Below are positions 1 through 5,525 of a stretch of 6,158 nucleotides of DNA, piece after piece; position 1 is the first letter of the stretch; the number at the start of each line of letters is the position of its first letter. Source of the DNA: Candidatus Omnitrophota bacterium (GTDB lineage: Bacteria; Omnitrophota; Gorgyraeia; Gygaellales; Profunditerraquicolaceae); the NCBI GenBank assembly GCA_023247875.1, contig JAHFFQ010000091.1:1-6158 (forward strand), given 5' to 3'. The notes under the pieces were generated by a model. The model was not told the DNA's origin. It ran no database searches and saw nothing but the letters and a program-made list of their open reading frames with translations. The position numbers and the translations under genes are program-made.

Positions 1-156
1 GAAACGGTCAAACCCGCTCATTACCGAGATGACCACGATCAACACCGCAACCCCAATGGCGATCCCGGCCATGGAAATAAGCGCGGTTATGGAAACGATC
101 TTCTCCTTTTTGCCTGCCCGAAGATACCTCTGGCTAAGCCACAGCTCTGAAAACAT
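1..156 (-). CDS. lolC: LolC/LolE-family lipoprotein-releasing ABC transporter permease (N-terminal fragment, runs off left edge)
   Basis: Only the first 52 codons are present. The protein begins MFSELWLSQRYLR, then a basic stretch (AGKKEK), then a long hydrophobic first membrane segment containing ISMAGIAIGVAVLIVVISVM followed by SGFDRF. This order (aromatic/Arg-rich start, KK, ISM-GIA-GV-VLIVV-SVM-GF) is the hallmark N-terminus of LolC/LolE, the inner-membrane permeases that work with the ATPase LolD to hand outer-membrane lipoproteins to LolA. The ATG follows the lysS stop codon by 1 nt, and its ribosome binding site (AAGGAA, 161-166) lies inside the lysS reading frame, so the two genes are almost certainly co-transcribed and probably translationally coupled. 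LolC and LolE cannot be told apart from this N-terminus, and some bacteria have only one copy, so the symbol is approximate. A generic MacB-like permease is a less likely alternative. Confidence 0.85.
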   Translation of the reverse strand, partial: MFSELWLSQRYLRAGKKEKIVSITALISMAGIAIGVAVLIVVISVMSGFDRF

Positions 157-157
157 A

Positions 158-1654
158 TTATTCCTTATGGCTTCGGCTATCGGAAGCCGAACCATTGTTC
201 TCCAACTTAGCCTCTTCCTGCGATCTCAAAAGCGGGAATAAGATCACATCCCTTATCGACGCCTGGTCCGTAAGCAGCATGACCAACCTGTCAATGCCTA
301 TGCCCAATCCCCCTGCCGGAGGCATGCCGTGCTCTAAAGCTAAAAGATAGTCCGCATCCACGCATTTCTTTTCATCGGGATCAGCTTCTTTTATTTCCTC
401 TTCAAATCTCCTGCGCTGCTCCTGCGGGTCATTCAGTTCGGAGTAGGCGTTGGCGATCTCCATGCCCGCGACATAAAGCTCAAACCTCTCCGAGATCAAA
501 GGGTTATCCTTCTTGACCTTGGCCAAAGGGCAAAGGGTGGTAAAGTAATCAGTAATAAATACCGGGGCAGCCTGCATATCCTCCTCCAGGATATCCTCTA
601 TGATCTTATTTATCTGCGAACGGCTCAAGCGGTTTTTATCCGGGGCAAGCCCCTTGGCCCGAAGTTTTTTAAGCATCAAAGCTGTATCATCCTGCGGGTC
701 AATGCCAAATTTTTCCTTAACCAACCCGGCAAATGACTGCCTGTTCCAGGGTGTTTTAAGATCAATGGCCTTACCCTGAAAGGTCAGCTCCTCCTTACCC
801 AAAACCTCTTTGGCCACATGGCGTATCAGCTCCTGGGTCAGGTTGATCATATCCTCATAATCCGCGTAGGCCTGATAAACCTCAAGCATGGTAAATTCCG
901 GATTATGCCGGGTAGATACACCCTCATTACGAAAAGACCGGTTGATCTCATAAACCCGGTCTAGCCCTCCGACTAAAAGGCGTTTTAAATACAGCTCCGG
1001 GGCGATCCTCATGAATAAATCCATGCCATATTCATTATGGAATGTCTTAAAAGGCCTGCCTGCCGCACCCCCGGCAATATCATGCATCATCGGGGTCTCA
1101 ACCTCAAGGAAGCCTTTGGCGTCGAGGAAATTACGGATTGACTTGATTATCTTTGCGCGCAGCAAAAATACCTTTTTTACCTCTTCGTTAGAGAGCAGAT
1201 CCAGGTAACGCTGCCTGTAGCGCAGCTCCACATCTTTTAAGCCGTGCCATTTCTCGGGGAGCGGCCGCAGGGCCTTGGCCAGCACTGTAAAATCCTCGAC
1301 TTTGACCGTGAACTCTCCTGTGTGCGTCTTAAAAAGATCGCCGCTAACACTTATAATATCGGCGATATCCAGCTGTTCGAGCAGGCCGGCTTTTTCCTCC
1401 CCCACCACATCCCGTTTAACATAAAGCTGGATCTTACCGGTGGTATCCCTTAGGTCCATAAAATTGACCTTGCCGTGCGAGCGGTTGGCGGTGATCCTTC
1501 CGCAAAGGGAAACCTTTTTGCCTTCTTCAAAAGGGGCAATGGCCTGGCCGATACTTATGTGCTCAGGCACAAAAGCAGGGTATAAAGGCACTTTCTTAGC
1601 CCCTAAAGCCTCTAATTTAGCAATTCTCTGTTGGATAATTTCGTTTATTTCCAT
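158..1654 (-). CDS. lysS: Lysyl-tRNA synthetase, class II
   Basis: This 498-aa enzyme charges tRNA-Lys with lysine in the cytoplasm. The N-terminus (IIQQRIAKLEALG) is the usual helical start of bacterial LysS. An OB-fold anticodon-binding domain follows at about 46-125 (VSLCGRITANRSHGKVNFMDLRD). The class II catalytic core has motif 1 around 170-190 (GFLEVETPMM), motif 2 at about 240-260 (FRNEGVSTRHNPEFTMLE, Arg242 contacting ATP) and motif 3 at 448-460 (GGLGIGIDRLVML, Arg456). The TRHNPEFTMLEVYQAYADY segment and MEIANAYSELNDP are lysine-specific signatures. Length is normal. The C-terminus runs about 20 residues past FPLLRSQ as a polar, Ser/Glu/Lys-rich tail whose codons also carry the ribosome binding site of the next gene. 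The start chosen is the canonical family start; there is no Shine-Dalgarno sequence in front of it, and a perfect promoter lies immediately upstream. Confidence 0.97.
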   Translation of the reverse strand: MEINEIIQQRIAKLEALGAKKVPLYPAFVPEHISIGQAIAPFEEGKKVSLCGRITANRSHGKVNFMDLRDTTGKIQLYVKRDVVGEEKAGLLEQLDIADIISVSGDLFKTHTGEFTVKVEDFTVLAKALRPLPEKWHGLKDVELRYRQRYLDLLSNEEVKKVFLLRAKIIKSIRNFLDAKGFLEVETPMMHDIAGGAAGRPFKTFHNEYGMDLFMRIAPELYLKRLLVGGLDRVYEINRSFRNEGVSTRHNPEFTMLEVYQAYADYEDMINLTQELIRHVAKEVLGKEELTFQGKAIDLKTPWNRQSFAGLVKEKFGIDPQDDTALMLKKLRAKGLAPDKNRLSRSQINKIIEDILEEDMQAAPVFITDYFTTLCPLAKVKKDNPLISERFELYVAGMEIANAYSELNDPQEQRRRFEEEIKEADPDEKKCVDADYLLALEHGMPPAGGLGIGIDRLVMLLTDQASIRDVILFPLLRSQEEAKLENNGSASDSRSHKE

Positions 1655-1663
1655 AGATTAGTA

Positions 1664-1692
1664 ATTATATCGTATGTTTGGGGTTATGTCAA
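1664..1692 (-). promoter_or_regulatory. Perfect sigma-70 promoter of lysS giving a leaderless or near-leaderless transcript
   Basis: Read on the minus strand, TTGACA (1692-1687) and TATAAT (1669-1664) are both exact consensus hexamers with the optimal 17-bp spacer. The sequence upstream of the -35 is T-rich (CATTTTCTT). Only nine bases (TACTAATCT) separate the -10 from the lysS ATG. With the normal 6-8 nt from -10 to start point, transcription would begin about 0-5 nt before the ATG, which leaves no room for a Shine-Dalgarno sequence. The hexamers and spacing are seen directly; the start point is inferred. Confidence 0.88.
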
Positions 1693-1715
1693 AAGAAAAT
1701 GGGGAGGGAATTTAC

Positions 1716-1784
1716 TCAAATTAATTCGCTATTAACCAGCGGGTCCTGCCACTGCGGCACCCGCTGGACATAAAATGAATTTGA
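1716..1784. repeat. Nested palindrome (AT-rich outer arms, GC-rich inner hairpin)
   Basis: The inner hairpin pairs CCAGCGGGT (1736-1744) with ACCCGCTGG (1759-1767), an exact 9-bp match, with an additional GCC/GGC pair inside. Centred on nearly the same point, an outer pair TCAAATTAATT (1716-1726) and AATGAATTTGA (1774-1784) matches at 10 of 11 positions. The whole unit of about 69 bp is therefore one concentric palindrome. No U-run follows the hairpin on either strand, so it is a poor intrinsic terminator. It lies just upstream of the lysS -35 (1687-1692), about 200 nt past the pilin stop. It could be a dispersed palindromic repeat (REP or small MITE), a protein-binding site or a structured 3' end of the pilin mRNA. 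Confidence 0.7.
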
Positions 1785-1984
1785 CGAAACTGAACATATT
1801 ATAGGGACGTTTCTAGTAGGAGCCGTTAGCAGGATAAAGGTTGAATAGAAAAATTTCTGATTGCACGCTTAACAATACCCTTCGGCAAGAAAACAATAAA
1901 AATCCTTTTTTACTATTAGCGGATGAAAAAGAGAGGAGAACTAAGTATTCGAGTTAGATAGAAACAATCTTGGGAGTTTCGCCA

Positions 1985-2449
1985 TTAATATGGAGGTGGA
2001 TTTCCAAGCGGATAGCCAGACCAATAATCTACTCCCGTAGAGAAATTTGAGGATAAATATAGGGTAGAGGTTGAATCATCATACGCCTTTTGCGGCGGCT
2101 TTCCTCCGCTAGGACACCTACCCGCATATGCAACAAACGTGGGGTTAGACGCATAACCAGAAATCCCATAACGAAAATAATATGTGCTTCTGCAATCGCT
2201 ATCGTTAGGGCCGGGGATCTGATTTGAGGCTGTCCCAACGTTAATATCGGAATTAGCCATACCGGTTATTGTGCCATTTTGCAAATAATATTCATAAGCA
2301 AGCTTACGTATCTGTCCTAAAATCATCCTTGCTTCCGCGCCGCGGCCCTTTTCCACCATTTTACTGTATTGGCTAATGCCTACAGCGGCCAGGATACCGA
2401 CGATAATGATGACTACGATTAACTCGATAAGGGTAAAGGCTTTCTTCAT
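1985..2449 (-). CDS. Type IV pilin-like / pseudopilin protein with N-terminal methylation motif
   Basis: This 154-aa protein begins MKKA, followed by FTLIELIVVIIIVGILAAVG: a short positively charged leader, the prepilin peptidase site before Phe5, the conserved Glu at mature position 5 and a roughly 20-residue hydrophobic helix. The residue before the cleavage site is Ala rather than the usual Gly, a variant that some prepilin peptidases tolerate. The amphipathic helix continues through about residue 57 (EKGRGAEARMILGQIRKLAYEYY). The globular part is Gly/Ser/Tyr-rich with exactly two cysteines (Cys86, Cys112), plausibly one disulfide, and ends in a proline-rich tail (NPPPY). It would be inserted in the inner membrane and assembled into a pilus or type II secretion pseudopilus. 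No assembly genes are nearby. It starts 28 bp after htpX with only a weak AGG close to the ATG. The exact role (major pilin, minor pilin or pseudopilin) cannot be decided. Confidence 0.9.
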   Translation of the reverse strand: MKKAFTLIELIVVIIIVGILAAVGISQYSKMVEKGRGAEARMILGQIRKLAYEYYLQNGTITGMANSDINVGTASNQIPGPNDSDCRSTYYFRYGISGYASNPTFVAYAGRCPSGGKPPQKAYDDSTSTLYLSSNFSTGVDYWSGYPLGNPPPY

Positions 2450-2477
2450 AACCTGAATTAAGTAATGTGTCCCGGAA

Positions 2478-3437
2478 TTACCGGTATTCAGAAAGCTTCT
2501 TGATGCGCTTGAGCATGTTGGGATGCGTGCTTAGTAGCTCCATCATCCTGTCTCCCAAATTCAAGCGGATATGCGCTCCTCTAAGCGCTGCCAGCTCAGA
2601 GGCGTCAATCGTGCCGTTCTTATCCAGGTCCAACTGCGATAACTGCAGGACATCTTTCCTCCCCTTGGATGGATCATTGATAAAGAATGCCTTCAGGCCT
2701 TCGGTCTGCTTTAAAGATTCCTTATCCATCCTGGCTGCCCCATATGCCAGCTTGTAAAGGCTGGAAGCCAGGGCCTTGGGCTGGTTCCCTAAAAGCACCG
2801 ATCCGCGGTCGGCAAAATACTCCCGGATGCGCGAAGCATAAAGCACCAGGAGGTTGGTCAGGAAATAAAACATAAAAGCCGCCAGGCCGATCAACATGGT
2901 ATTACTTCCCCGCTCATCCCTCCTGCGGCCGTAAAACAAAAACTGCCAGGCAATGCGGTACATGATCATGGGGATCACCGAAAGCAAGGTTATGGTAAGC
3001 ACATCGCGGTTCTTTAAATGGCTTAACTCATGGCCCAGCACGGCTTTTAGCTCCTCTTCATTAAGTAAATTAATGATCCCGCTGGTTACGCACACCCGGC
3101 CGTCCCTTAGGGAGCGGCCAAAGGCAAAAGCATTGGGAATATCGATCTGGGCGATGCCGATCCTGGGCATGGGGATATTCGCAGCCACGCTTAAGCTTTC
3201 TACTATCTGGAAGAGCCGCGGATTCTCCTGGCGCTTAATGTATTTTACGCGCATGCTCCACTCTACTATTTTAGGCCCCAGCATATACTGGATAAACATC
3301 ATTACTATGGAGAGGATCAGGTAAAAACTAAAGTCCCCCACATGCAGGAAGCTCCTGCCTATGACAACGATCAAAGCGTAGATTATGCCAAATAAAAGAG
3401 TCACCAATAACCACATCCTTAACTGTAATGACCACAT
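2478..3437 (-). CDS. htpX: HtpX-type M48 zinc metalloprotease with a C-terminal EF-hand
   Basis: This 319-aa integral inner-membrane protease belongs to the M48B family, whose members degrade misfolded membrane proteins. Two N-terminal membrane segments (about 8-28 and 37-54) are followed by the zinc site HELSH (His136, Glu137, His140). Further membrane segments lie at about 147-168 and 181-201, then EYFAD (206-210) with the third zinc ligand Glu206. The end STHPNMLKRIKKL matches the conserved THP..KRI..L terminus of HtpX. Residues 270-281 (DLDKNGTIDASE) form a perfect EF-hand calcium loop, which the classic E. coli-type protein lacks. The start is set by AAGGAGG (3447-3453), 9 nt before the ATG, and by the MW.L.LRM family start. 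A TTG ten codons upstream would put codons through the palindrome and the SD, so I reject it. It follows the redox cluster after a 109-bp gap of palindromes and precedes the pilin gene by 28 bp. Confidence 0.94.
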   Translation of the reverse strand: MWSLQLRMWLLVTLLFGIIYALIVVIGRSFLHVGDFSFYLILSIVMMFIQYMLGPKIVEWSMRVKYIKRQENPRLFQIVESLSVAANIPMPRIGIAQIDIPNAFAFGRSLRDGRVCVTSGIINLLNEEELKAVLGHELSHLKNRDVLTITLLSVIPMIMYRIAWQFLFYGRRRDERGSNTMLIGLAAFMFYFLTNLLVLYASRIREYFADRGSVLLGNQPKALASSLYKLAYGAARMDKESLKQTEGLKAFFINDPSKGRKDVLQLSQLDLDKNGTIDASELAALRGAHIRLNLGDRMMELLSTHPNMLKRIKKLSEYR

Positions 3438-3446
3438 CTGATTAAT

Positions 3447-3453
3447 CCTCCTT
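3447..3453 (-). promoter_or_regulatory. Ribosome binding site that fixes the htpX start
   Basis: AAGGAGG on the minus strand lies 9 nt before the ATG at 3437-3435. It selects this ATG over the in-frame TTG at 3467-3465, which would lengthen the protein by ten residues that do not belong to the HtpX family. Its first two bases overlap the end of the 16-bp palindrome at 3452-3467. Confidence 0.9.
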
Positions 3454-3467
3454 GTGTACGTACACAA
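3452..3467. promoter_or_regulatory. Perfect 16-bp palindrome TTGTGTACGTACACAA, operator candidate at the htpX 5' end
   Basis: The 16 bases are identical to their own reverse complement, with no central spacer. The site abuts and slightly overlaps the htpX ribosome binding site. Length and perfect dyad symmetry are typical of an operator for a dimeric repressor. Position directly upstream of the SD would allow repression, or masking of the SD in a folded transcript. No regulator gene is visible in the window, so the function is inference. Confidence 0.55.
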
Positions 3468-3543
3468 TACCGGCGCAATTTGCGCTACCTAGCGCACGCC
3501 GACGCAATACCTATAGGCGTCGGGCGCAATTAGCGCCGGGTAT
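3467..3543. repeat. 77-bp cluster of inverted repeats that can form a three-way junction
   Basis: Outer arms ATACCGGCGCAATT (3467-3480) and AATTAGCGCCGGGTAT (3528-3543) are complementary apart from two single-base bulges. Inside lie the exact pair TGCGCTA/TAGCGCA around a 2-base centre (3481-3496), and CGCCGACGC paired with GCGTCGGGCG (3497-3526, one bulge) around a centre containing the 8-bp palindrome CCTATAGG. Alternative pairings also exist, for example GCGCAATTTGCGC (6-bp arms, 1-nt centre). CAATACC occurs twice 40 bp apart and CGCAAT three times. The element fills the gap between the DUF1573 stop codon and the htpX 5' region. No U-run follows on the minus strand. It may be a REP/MITE-like repeat, a processing or attenuation structure, or a protein-binding array. 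Confidence 0.7.
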
Positions 3544-3546
3544 CTC

Positions 3547-3918
3547 TCATTTAATCACTTCGGCTTTAACGATAAACCGGATAACCGGCAGCTTGTCATT
3601 ATCCGTATTGACATAAACAAACTGCTTAACCACTCCCGAATAACCTGCGGAATTAAAAGCCACGCTTATTATAGTACTCTCACCCGGAGCTAAAGACTTT
3701 TTTCCCGCCTGCGAAGCAGTGCAGCCGCAAGAGGTATTGATGCCGGTTATCTTTAAAATACCGGGGGTTTCATTCTTAAAGGTAAAATCGTGTTTTACGA
3801 CAACCCCCTGCTTGACCCTGCCAAAATCCCGCTCATTTACCGCGCCGGGATTATCTTCTGCGCAGGCAAATTGAAAAATAAGAAATCCAAGCAAAAATAA
3901 AGAAAACACTTTACGCAT
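3547..3918 (-). CDS. Exported DUF1573-family protein with CGC motif
   Basis: This 123-aa protein has a signal peptide (Arg2-Lys3, then a hydrophobic core to about residue 17) and a plausible signal peptidase I site ACA before Glu21. The mature part is one small beta-rich DUF1573 domain: ERDFGRVKQG, then HDFTFKNET, then the diagnostic ITGINTSCGCT (Cys64, Cys66), then LAPGESTIISVAF and strands to the end. DUF1573 domains are Ig-like and found outside the cytoplasm; their biochemical role is poorly defined. The ATG overlaps the stop of the thioredoxin-CcdA gene (TGATG) and has GGAGGG (3923-3928) in front, so the two are translationally coupled. An in-frame TTG one codon earlier is less likely. 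The coupling suggests that the CGC cysteines are a substrate or partner of the upstream thiol-redox protein; that is inference. Confidence 0.88.
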   Translation of the reverse strand: MRKVFSLFLLGFLIFQFACAEDNPGAVNERDFGRVKQGVVVKHDFTFKNETPGILKITGINTSCGCTASQAGKKSLAPGESTIISVAFNSAGYSGVVKQFVYVNTDNDKLPVIRFIVKAEVIK

Positions 3919-5096
3919 CAAGCCCTCCAGATCAAAAATATCCCCAAACCAAAAAACAAAACCGCCATAAATATCTTGATCAAACCCAGGTGCTTCTTAA
4001 GAAAGCCGGAAAATTGGCTGCTGGTTGTGCCCATAAGCGCGAAAACAAAGATCACCATCAGCGGAATGATAAACATAACATTGTAAAGTAAAAGATACCC
4101 CAATGCCGGCAACTTGAGAGGGCTGGCCTTCAAAACAAAAGCTATCGTCGGCAGATACACCTGGCCGGTGCAAACCGCCTCAAGCAGGGATACCAGGAAT
4201 CCGGTAATCAGGGCGCTGGCAACAAGCTTAGCTAAGCCGGGAGAAAAAAAGTTCTTATCTTCCCGGCGGTTATTCTTGCGGTAAAAAAATCCGACCACTT
4301 TATGTATCCGCTCTTTAATCTGCTTAGGCAACTGCAACACCAGATGTTCGGTCGAGCCTGTTCTTTTAAATTTAATGAAATCAGAAACGGCAAAAATCCC
4401 GAACAAAATGCTGGCTGCTCCAACAACCATATTAAAGAGGCGGTTGACTACCCAAAAACCCTTGAAACGGTAAAAGAAATTAAATATCCCCAGGCCTATG
4501 CAAAGATAAGTCAGGAATACCGCCAGAATAAAAGCGCTCCCGATAAAAAACAGCTCCCTTTTGCGGTAGCCCTGCAAAGCAAGAAAAGATATGAAAAACA
4601 CGATTACCGTAAAAGCGCAGGGGTTTATCCCGTCCTCAAGCCCGGCGATGATCACGGAAAGAGGAACAAAGCTCTTGAAATAGGCAAGGGGGTCTTGCGG
4701 CATTAACCCCGGAGAGACTTGCGGTCTTTTTAAGGCATCCTTGATAAGATTACGCAAAGCCGCTTCAACCTCTCCCTGGCTGTTCAGGAATCTTCCTTCC
4801 ATATAAAAAATAGGGATATGGAATTCCACGGTGGAACCGCTCTTCTGCCGCAAGCCTAAAAACAGCTTATAGTTTTCCGGGTAACCGATATCCAGGTATT
4901 CAAAATATACTTTGCCTGCAAACTCCTTTTCTATAACCGGCATTATATTTTTTTCCACTTCAATACACCTGTGGCAGCCGGGAGAATAGAATACCAGCAG
5001 CTTCGGCATCTCCTGTTTACCGGAAGCCAAAGCGGCTTGAGGCAGGAGGAGTACCAGAAAAAAACAAAAAAGATATTTCAGCTTTATCTTTCGCAT
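3918..5096 (-). CDS. Fusion of an exported thioredoxin-like domain with a CcdA/DsbD-type thiol-electron transporter
   Basis: This 392-aa protein has a signal peptide (cleavage likely after ALA, residue 24). A thioredoxin-like domain spans about 30-125: LLVFYSPGCHRC with active-site Cys41 and Cys44, and HIPIFYMEG with the probable cis-proline Pro95. After a linker, six membrane segments fall at about 145-175, 183-207, 215-241, 289-320, 331-356 and 371-391. Each half of the membrane part has one conserved cysteine: GINPCAF (Cys160) and EAVCTGQVYLP (Cys309), the pair that carries electrons across the membrane in CcdA/DsbD. A basic loop (242-286) separates the halves. The likely role is passing reducing equivalents from cytoplasmic thioredoxin to the periplasmic domain. 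The order thioredoxin-then-membrane is the reverse of DsbD, whose thioredoxin domain is C-terminal. No clear SD precedes the ATG, 33 bp after the DoxX gene. Confidence 0.88.
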   Translation of the reverse strand: MRKIKLKYLFCFFLVLLLPQAALASGKQEMPKLLVFYSPGCHRCIEVEKNIMPVIEKEFAGKVYFEYLDIGYPENYKLFLGLRQKSGSTVEFHIPIFYMEGRFLNSQGEVEAALRNLIKDALKRPQVSPGLMPQDPLAYFKSFVPLSVIIAGLEDGINPCAFTVIVFFISFLALQGYRKRELFFIGSAFILAVFLTYLCIGLGIFNFFYRFKGFWVVNRLFNMVVGAASILFGIFAVSDFIKFKRTGSTEHLVLQLPKQIKERIHKVVGFFYRKNNRREDKNFFSPGLAKLVASALITGFLVSLLEAVCTGQVYLPTIAFVLKASPLKLPALGYLLLYNVMFIIPLMVIFVFALMGTTSSQFSGFLKKHLGLIKIFMAVLFFGLGIFLIWRA

Positions 5097-5129
5097 AGAA
5101 TTAGAAAGCTTTTTTACCTACTGATAATG

Positions 5130-5525
5130 TTATCCGCGGAAAATCCTGAACTTGCCTGAACCTAAAAAAACCAGGGCAAGGCAGGCTGCCGCAATGACAA
5201 AGGTATACTCAAACCCTCCGTTCATTATGAAGAAACCCTTAGCTATGTGAACCTTGATAGCGGCAATAACAATAAAGATCAAAAGCAGGGTTGCAGACAG
5301 CCTGGTTTGTAACCCGATAATCAGAAGGAGCCCGCCGAGTAATTGCGTATATCCGGCGGCATACGACCAGAATATCGCCGGCGCAAATCCCAGGCCAGAA
5401 AGCACCCCGGCAAAACCTTTAATCCCCGTCGGCCAGCCGAACAAACCAAAAGCTACGCGCAGGCCATGCGCCGTAAACATAATACCTATTCCCAACCGTA
5501 AAACCAGGATCCCTAAATCCAACAT
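5130..5525 (-). CDS. DoxX-family membrane protein
   Basis: This 131-aa protein has four predicted membrane segments (about 5-25, 50-70, 75-93 and 106-124), the usual DoxX length and topology. Family features are visible in order: LRLGIGIMFTAHGLR at the start, GLGFAPAIFW, GYTQLLGGLLLIIGL.TRL in the second helix pair, then VHIAKGFFIMNGGFEY, the typical H..NGFF...GG.EY loop, and a closing FLGSGKFRI. DoxX proteins are named after the small subunit of the archaeal thiosulfate:quinone oxidoreductase and bacterial members take part in membrane redox and thiol stress functions; the exact reaction here cannot be read from sequence. An exceptionally strong SD (AAGGAGGTG, 5530-5538) precedes the ATG. 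The first 13 nt overlap the end of the flavoprotein gene, so the two are co-translated, which supports a shared redox role. Confidence 0.92.
   Translation of the reverse strand: MLDLGILVLRLGIGIMFTAHGLRVAFGLFGWPTGIKGFAGVLSGLGFAPAIFWSYAAGYTQLLGGLLLIIGLQTRLSATLLLIFIVIAAIKVHIAKGFFIMNGGFEYTFVIAAACLALVFLGSGKFRIFRG

Larger units (their letters stand above)
1655..1984. other. 330-bp gap without a recognisable gene
   Basis: This stretch lies between the end of the pilin gene and the start of lysS. It holds the lysS promoter at its low-coordinate end and a nested palindrome near 1716-1784. The rest (about 1785-1984) is AT-rich, with stop codons in all frames. I find no tRNA cloverleaf, no CRISPR-like repeats, and no hairpin followed by a U-run that would make a convincing rho-independent terminator for the pilin gene. 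The only short reading frame with an SD-like sequence is a 27-codon TTG frame, which I do not call as a gene. Confidence 0.7.

Noticed and set aside
1736..1767. GC-rich hairpin as a rho-independent terminator for the pilin gene
   Set aside because: Neither strand has a run of T after the stem, so the stem alone is not enough to call a terminator.
1798..1803. TATAAT on the minus strand in the pilin-lysS gap
   Set aside because: No -35-like hexamer at 16-18 bp (ACGGCT or similar), and a complete consensus promoter lies nearer lysS.
1813..1896. 27-codon minus-strand frame starting TTG with AAAGGA upstream, in the gap before lysS
   Set aside because: It is very short, starts with TTG in AT-rich DNA where SD-like words are common, and has no recognisable protein character.
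2450..2477. Separate pilin promoter in the htpX-pilin gap
   Set aside because: The 28-bp gap and the htpX end show no paired -35/-10 or sigma-54 GG-N10-GC pattern, so read-through from htpX is simpler.
3438..3467. Longer htpX start at a TTG ten codons upstream
   Set aside because: The extra residues are encoded by the palindrome and the Shine-Dalgarno sequence, do not resemble HtpX, and the ATG at 3437 has an ideal SD.
3850..3866. Lipoprotein signal in the DUF1573 protein because of the early Cys19
   Set aside because: The residues before Cys (Gln-Phe-Ala) do not fit the lipobox, whereas Ala-Cys-Ala fits signal peptidase I cleavage.
4302..4706. 134-codon plus-strand frame and other plus-strand frames opposite the genes
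   Set aside because: They lie wholly or mostly antisense to genes with clear family signatures, and their translations show no coherent domains.
5123..5140. Small inverted repeats GATAATGTTATC and TCCGCGGA at the end of the DoxX gene
   Set aside because: Arms are only 4-5 bp, they overlap codons, and such short symmetry is expected by chance.
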